Below, piece after piece: positions 61,946 to 64,000 of a stretch of DNA of 64,000 nt. The stretch is from Ralstonia sp. 25mfcol4.1 (GTDB taxonomy: Bacteria; Pseudomonadota; Gammaproteobacteria; Burkholderiales; Burkholderiaceae), in NCBI RefSeq assembly GCF_900104095.1, contig NZ_FNJO01000011.1, forward strand, positions 124,001 to 188,000. Direction: 5' to 3'. The position numbers were made by a program, and so were the translations under genes. The notes under the pieces are model-generated. The model was not told the origin of the DNA, did not search any database, and saw nothing but the letters and a program-made list of their open reading frames with translations. Positions within the stretch are counted from its first letter, which is position 1. Each line of letters opens with the position of its first letter.

Positions 61946-62440
61946 ATGAGCAACGTCTACCAGTTCGAAGCCCGTTCGCTGGCGGGCCAGCCGGTGCCGC
62001 TGAGCGACTTCCAGGGCAAGGTGCTGCTGATCGTCAACACGGCCAGCGAGTGCGGCTTCACGCCCCAGTATGCCGGCCTGCAGTCGCTGCAGGACAGCTA
62101 CCAGACGCGCGGGTTCGATGTGCTGGGCTTTCCGTGCAACCAGTTCGGCAAGCAGGAACCGGGCGATGCCGAACAGATCGGCGCGTTCTGCGAATCGCGC
62201 TTCCACGTCACCTTTCCGATGTTCGGGAAGATCGACGTCAACGGCGCCGACGCGCACCCGCTCTACAAGTGGCTGACGTCGGAAAAGCCGGGGCTGCTGG
62301 GCACCCAGGCCATCAAGTGGAATTTCACCAAGTTCCTGCTGCGCCGCGACGGCACGATCTTCAAGCGTTATGCGCCGACCACCAAGCCCGACGAGATTCG
62401 TGGCGACATCGAGACACTGCTGAGCGATCCGGGCGCCTGA
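61946..62440 (+). CDS. Glutathione/thioredoxin peroxidase (GPx family)
   Basis: A 164-residue non-selenium peroxidase. The peroxidatic Cys36 is in NTASECGFTPQY, followed by LGFPCNQFGKQEPG and WNFTKFLLRRDG, the three GPx signatures with the Gln and Trp of the catalytic triad. It should reduce peroxides with thioredoxin or glutathione. A clear AGGAG ribosome-binding site precedes the ATG. Confidence 0.93.
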   Translation: MSNVYQFEARSLAGQPVPLSDFQGKVLLIVNTASECGFTPQYAGLQSLQDSYQTRGFDVLGFPCNQFGKQEPGDAEQIGAFCESRFHVTFPMFGKIDVNGADAHPLYKWLTSEKPGLLGTQAIKWNFTKFLLRRDGTIFKRYAPTTKPDEIRGDIETLLSDPGA

Positions 62441-62466
62441 AACGGGCTGGCCGGCGCGGCCGGCCG

Positions 62467-63159
62467 TCAGCCGTGCGAGTCCGCCCGGACCGCGCGCAGG
62501 AAGCCGTTGAGCGAACGCTCCGGCGTTTCGTGGAAATGCTCGGCCAGCATGGTCAGCTTGCGGCAGCGGTCCAGCCGGAAACTGCGGTAGTCCTCCCGCG
62601 CCGTACACCAGGCGGCCACCAGCCAGACATTGCCCCAGAAGAACAACCCCAGCGGCTGCACCACGCGCACGGTGTCGCGCTGCTGCGCATCGGAATAGTC
62701 GATCTGCAGCAGCCGCTGCGCGCCGATGGCCGTGTGGACGATGTCGAACGCCTCGCGCACGGCAGGGTGGTTGGCATATTCGGGCGCGAAGATGCGACTC
62801 TGCTGCGCGGCCAGGCGCCGTTGCGGCGGCAGGGCGGCCATCAGCTTTTCCAGCGACGGCTCGGCCGCAGCGGCCAGCGCGCCGCCGCCCCAGGCCTTGA
62901 GCAGGCGCAGGCCCGCCACCATGGCCTCCACTTCCATCGACGTGAACATCAGCGGCGGCACATCGTAATCCGGCCGCAGACGGTAGCCGATGCCGGCTTC
63001 GCCCTCCACGGGTACGCCTGACAGCGACAGCGCCTGGATGTCGCGGTAGACCGTGCGTTCGGACACGCCCAGCCGCTGCGCGAGCAGGGCCGCGGTGGTC
63101 AGGCGGCGCCCGCGCAGGACCTGGACGATCTGGAAAAGGCGGTCGGCGCGTCGGCTCAT
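62467..63159 (-). CDS. YafY-type transcriptional regulator (HTH-11 + WYL domain)
   Basis: A 230-residue regulator with an N-terminal winged HTH (MSRRADRLFQIVQVLRGRRL, then LLAQRLGVSERTVYRDIQAL at about 24-43) and a WYL domain around 130-215 (IDYSDAQQRDTVRVVQPLGLFFWGNVWLVAAWC and YRSFRLDRC). Such proteins respond to an unknown ligand. It directly follows the VOC gene on the same strand (7 bp) and may control it. The ATG at 63159 gives the family start. Confidence 0.88.
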   Translation of the reverse strand: MSRRADRLFQIVQVLRGRRLTTAALLAQRLGVSERTVYRDIQALSLSGVPVEGEAGIGYRLRPDYDVPPLMFTSMEVEAMVAGLRLLKAWGGGALAAAAEPSLEKLMAALPPQRRLAAQQSRIFAPEYANHPAVREAFDIVHTAIGAQRLLQIDYSDAQQRDTVRVVQPLGLFFWGNVWLVAAWCTAREDYRSFRLDRCRKLTMLAEHFHETPERSLNGFLRAVRADSHG

Positions 63160-63166
63160 GGCGGTG

Positions 63167-63571
63167 TCAGTGCGCGACGGCGGCGGGCGCGGCAACCATC
63201 GCCGGCTCGTGCAGGCCGATCCGGTTGCCTTCGCTGTCGGTGATATGGGCGAAGCGGCCCATGTTGTCGGGCAGCTGCACCGGCCCGCGCACGGTGCGGC
63301 CACCGGCATAGGTGACCCGCGCCAGCACGTCGTCGAGTTGGGGGGCGTTGAGATACGGCACCGGGCCGTAGAACGCGCTGGACCGGTACTGCTCGCCGCG
63401 TACCAGCGCACCGGCCGAGCTGGCATGGGTGAATACGGCGAGGTCGACGTCGCCCACGGTCTCGCGACGCAGCGGATGCTCGAACACCGTTTCGTAGAAC
63501 TGCATTGCGCGTTTCATGTCGGTCACCGGGATTTCCAGCCAGTTGACCAGGGCATCGGACGGGTTGGCCAT
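63167..63571 (-). CDS. VOC family protein
   Basis: A 134-residue VOC-fold protein. It opens with NWLEIPVTDMKRAMQFYETVF, then GPVQLPDNMGRFAHITDSEGNRIGLHEP, the pattern of the small YkcA/PhnB-like VOC proteins. Substrate unknown. It is a close neighbour of the WYL regulator, which probably belongs to the same operon. Confidence 0.88.
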   Translation of the reverse strand: MANPSDALVNWLEIPVTDMKRAMQFYETVFEHPLRRETVGDVDLAVFTHASSAGALVRGEQYRSSAFYGPVPYLNAPQLDDVLARVTYAGGRTVRGPVQLPDNMGRFAHITDSEGNRIGLHEPAMVAAPAAVAH

Positions 63572-63667
63572 GGTGGCGCTCCTCTTCATCGTGTCGGGAG
63601 ACCGGATCATGCGCGGGCACTCCTGACAGCGTGCTGTCAGCAGCATGTCAGTGGCCGGGGTGAGGCC

Positions 63668-64000
63668 TCAACGCGGCATCCAGGCCGCCATCACCGGCAC
63701 CAGGATGGCCGTCAGCACGCCGTTCAGCCCCATGCCGAGCGCCGAAAATGCGCCAGCTTCCTGGCTGACCTGAAACGCGCGGGCCGTGCCGATGCCGTGC
63801 GCCGCCACGCCGGTGGCAAAGCCGCGCACGGTGTAGTCGCGCACGCCCAGCAGGTTCAGCAGGCCGGTGGCGCTGACCGCCCCGATGATGCCCGTGGCCA
63901 TCACCAGCACGGCGGTCAGCGACGGCAGGCCGCCGATCTTCTCGGACACGCCCATCGCGATCGGGATCGTCACCGACTTCGGTGCCAGCGACAGCACCAC
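63668..64000 (-). CDS. lrgB: LrgB/CidB-family membrane protein, C-terminal part (5' end outside window)
   Basis: The last 111 codons of an LrgB-type protein; the frame is open to the window edge. LAPKSVTIPIAMGVSEKIGG is the family hallmark, followed by LTAVLVMATGIIGAVSATGLLNLLGV and GVAAHGIGTARAFQ. LrgAB/CidAB proteins act in murein hydrolase control or as carboxylate transporters. lrgA, if present, lies beyond the window. Confidence 0.9.
   Translation of the reverse strand: MVLSLAPKSVTIPIAMGVSEKIGGLPSLTAVLVMATGIIGAVSATGLLNLLGVRDYTVRGFATGVAAHGIGTARAFQVSQEAGAFSALGMGLNGVLTAILVPVMAAWMPR

Overview
The window is about 64 kb of high-GC chromosomal DNA from a beta-proteobacterium of the Burkholderiales, most likely Cupriavidus or a close Ralstonia relative. 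The grounds are the gene content and order: leuS-lptE-holA-proA, queA-tgt-yajC-secDF, proC-yggS-pilT-pilU, bamE/fur, and above all tkt-gap-phcA together with a phcBSRQ operon. No rRNA, tRNA, CRISPR array, insertion sequence or prophage was recognised. Most of it is core metabolism and housekeeping.

Layout. 1-2.7 kb: 3' end of pyrF, then pncC, pgpA and thiL on the minus strand. 2.9-5.3 kb: fused malic enzyme maeB behind a palindrome-bearing promoter. 5.6-6.7 kb: a secreted guanyl-specific RNase with a barstar inhibitor. 6.7-9.6 kb: YidB-like protein, rsmE, a VOC protein and a spermidine-synthase-like enzyme. 9.6-15.2 kb: tkt, gap, a flavin reductase, the LysR regulator phcA, and fur. 15.4-25.2 kb: bamE, dapB, leuS, lptE, holA, proA, a HemJ-like protein, a DsbA-fold isomerase and an RNA methyltransferase. 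25.2-29.6 kb: an unusual response regulator and pntAA-pntAB-pntB. 29.9-33.8 kb: a TorF-like porin, a small ACT-like ORF coupled to a DapA-family enzyme, and NUDIX-mnmA. 33.8-36.3 kb: a decayed, partly AT-rich accessory island. 36.5-41.2 kb: GST, purB, cytochrome b561 and two YceI proteins. 41.5-46.5 kb: phcBSRQ. 46.5-52.4 kb: secF, secD, yajC, tgt, queA. 52.5-57.9 kb: recG, oxyR, a small membrane ORF, dps, ubiA. 57.9-64 kb: proC, yggS, pilT, pilU, a glutathione peroxidase, a WYL regulator, a VOC protein and the 3' part of lrgB.

How genes work together. The Phc genes form a complete cell-density circuit: PhcB should make the hydroxy-fatty-acid methyl ester signal, PhcS/PhcR/PhcQ relay it, and PhcA, encoded about 27 kb away, is the output regulator. 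OxyR and Dps form a peroxide-defence unit with an ATAG/CTAT-rich candidate operator between them.

The most unusual locus is the 34.7-36.3 kb island. The N-terminal half of a two-partner-secretion transporter (CdiB/FhaC type), interrupted by one in-frame TGA and without a visible start codon for its signal peptide, is fused in frame to a short toxin-like C-terminal tail. That tail overlaps an intact, AT-rich gene in the position of a CdiI immunity gene. It looks like the scar of a contact-dependent-inhibition locus whose large cdiA was deleted while immunity was kept.
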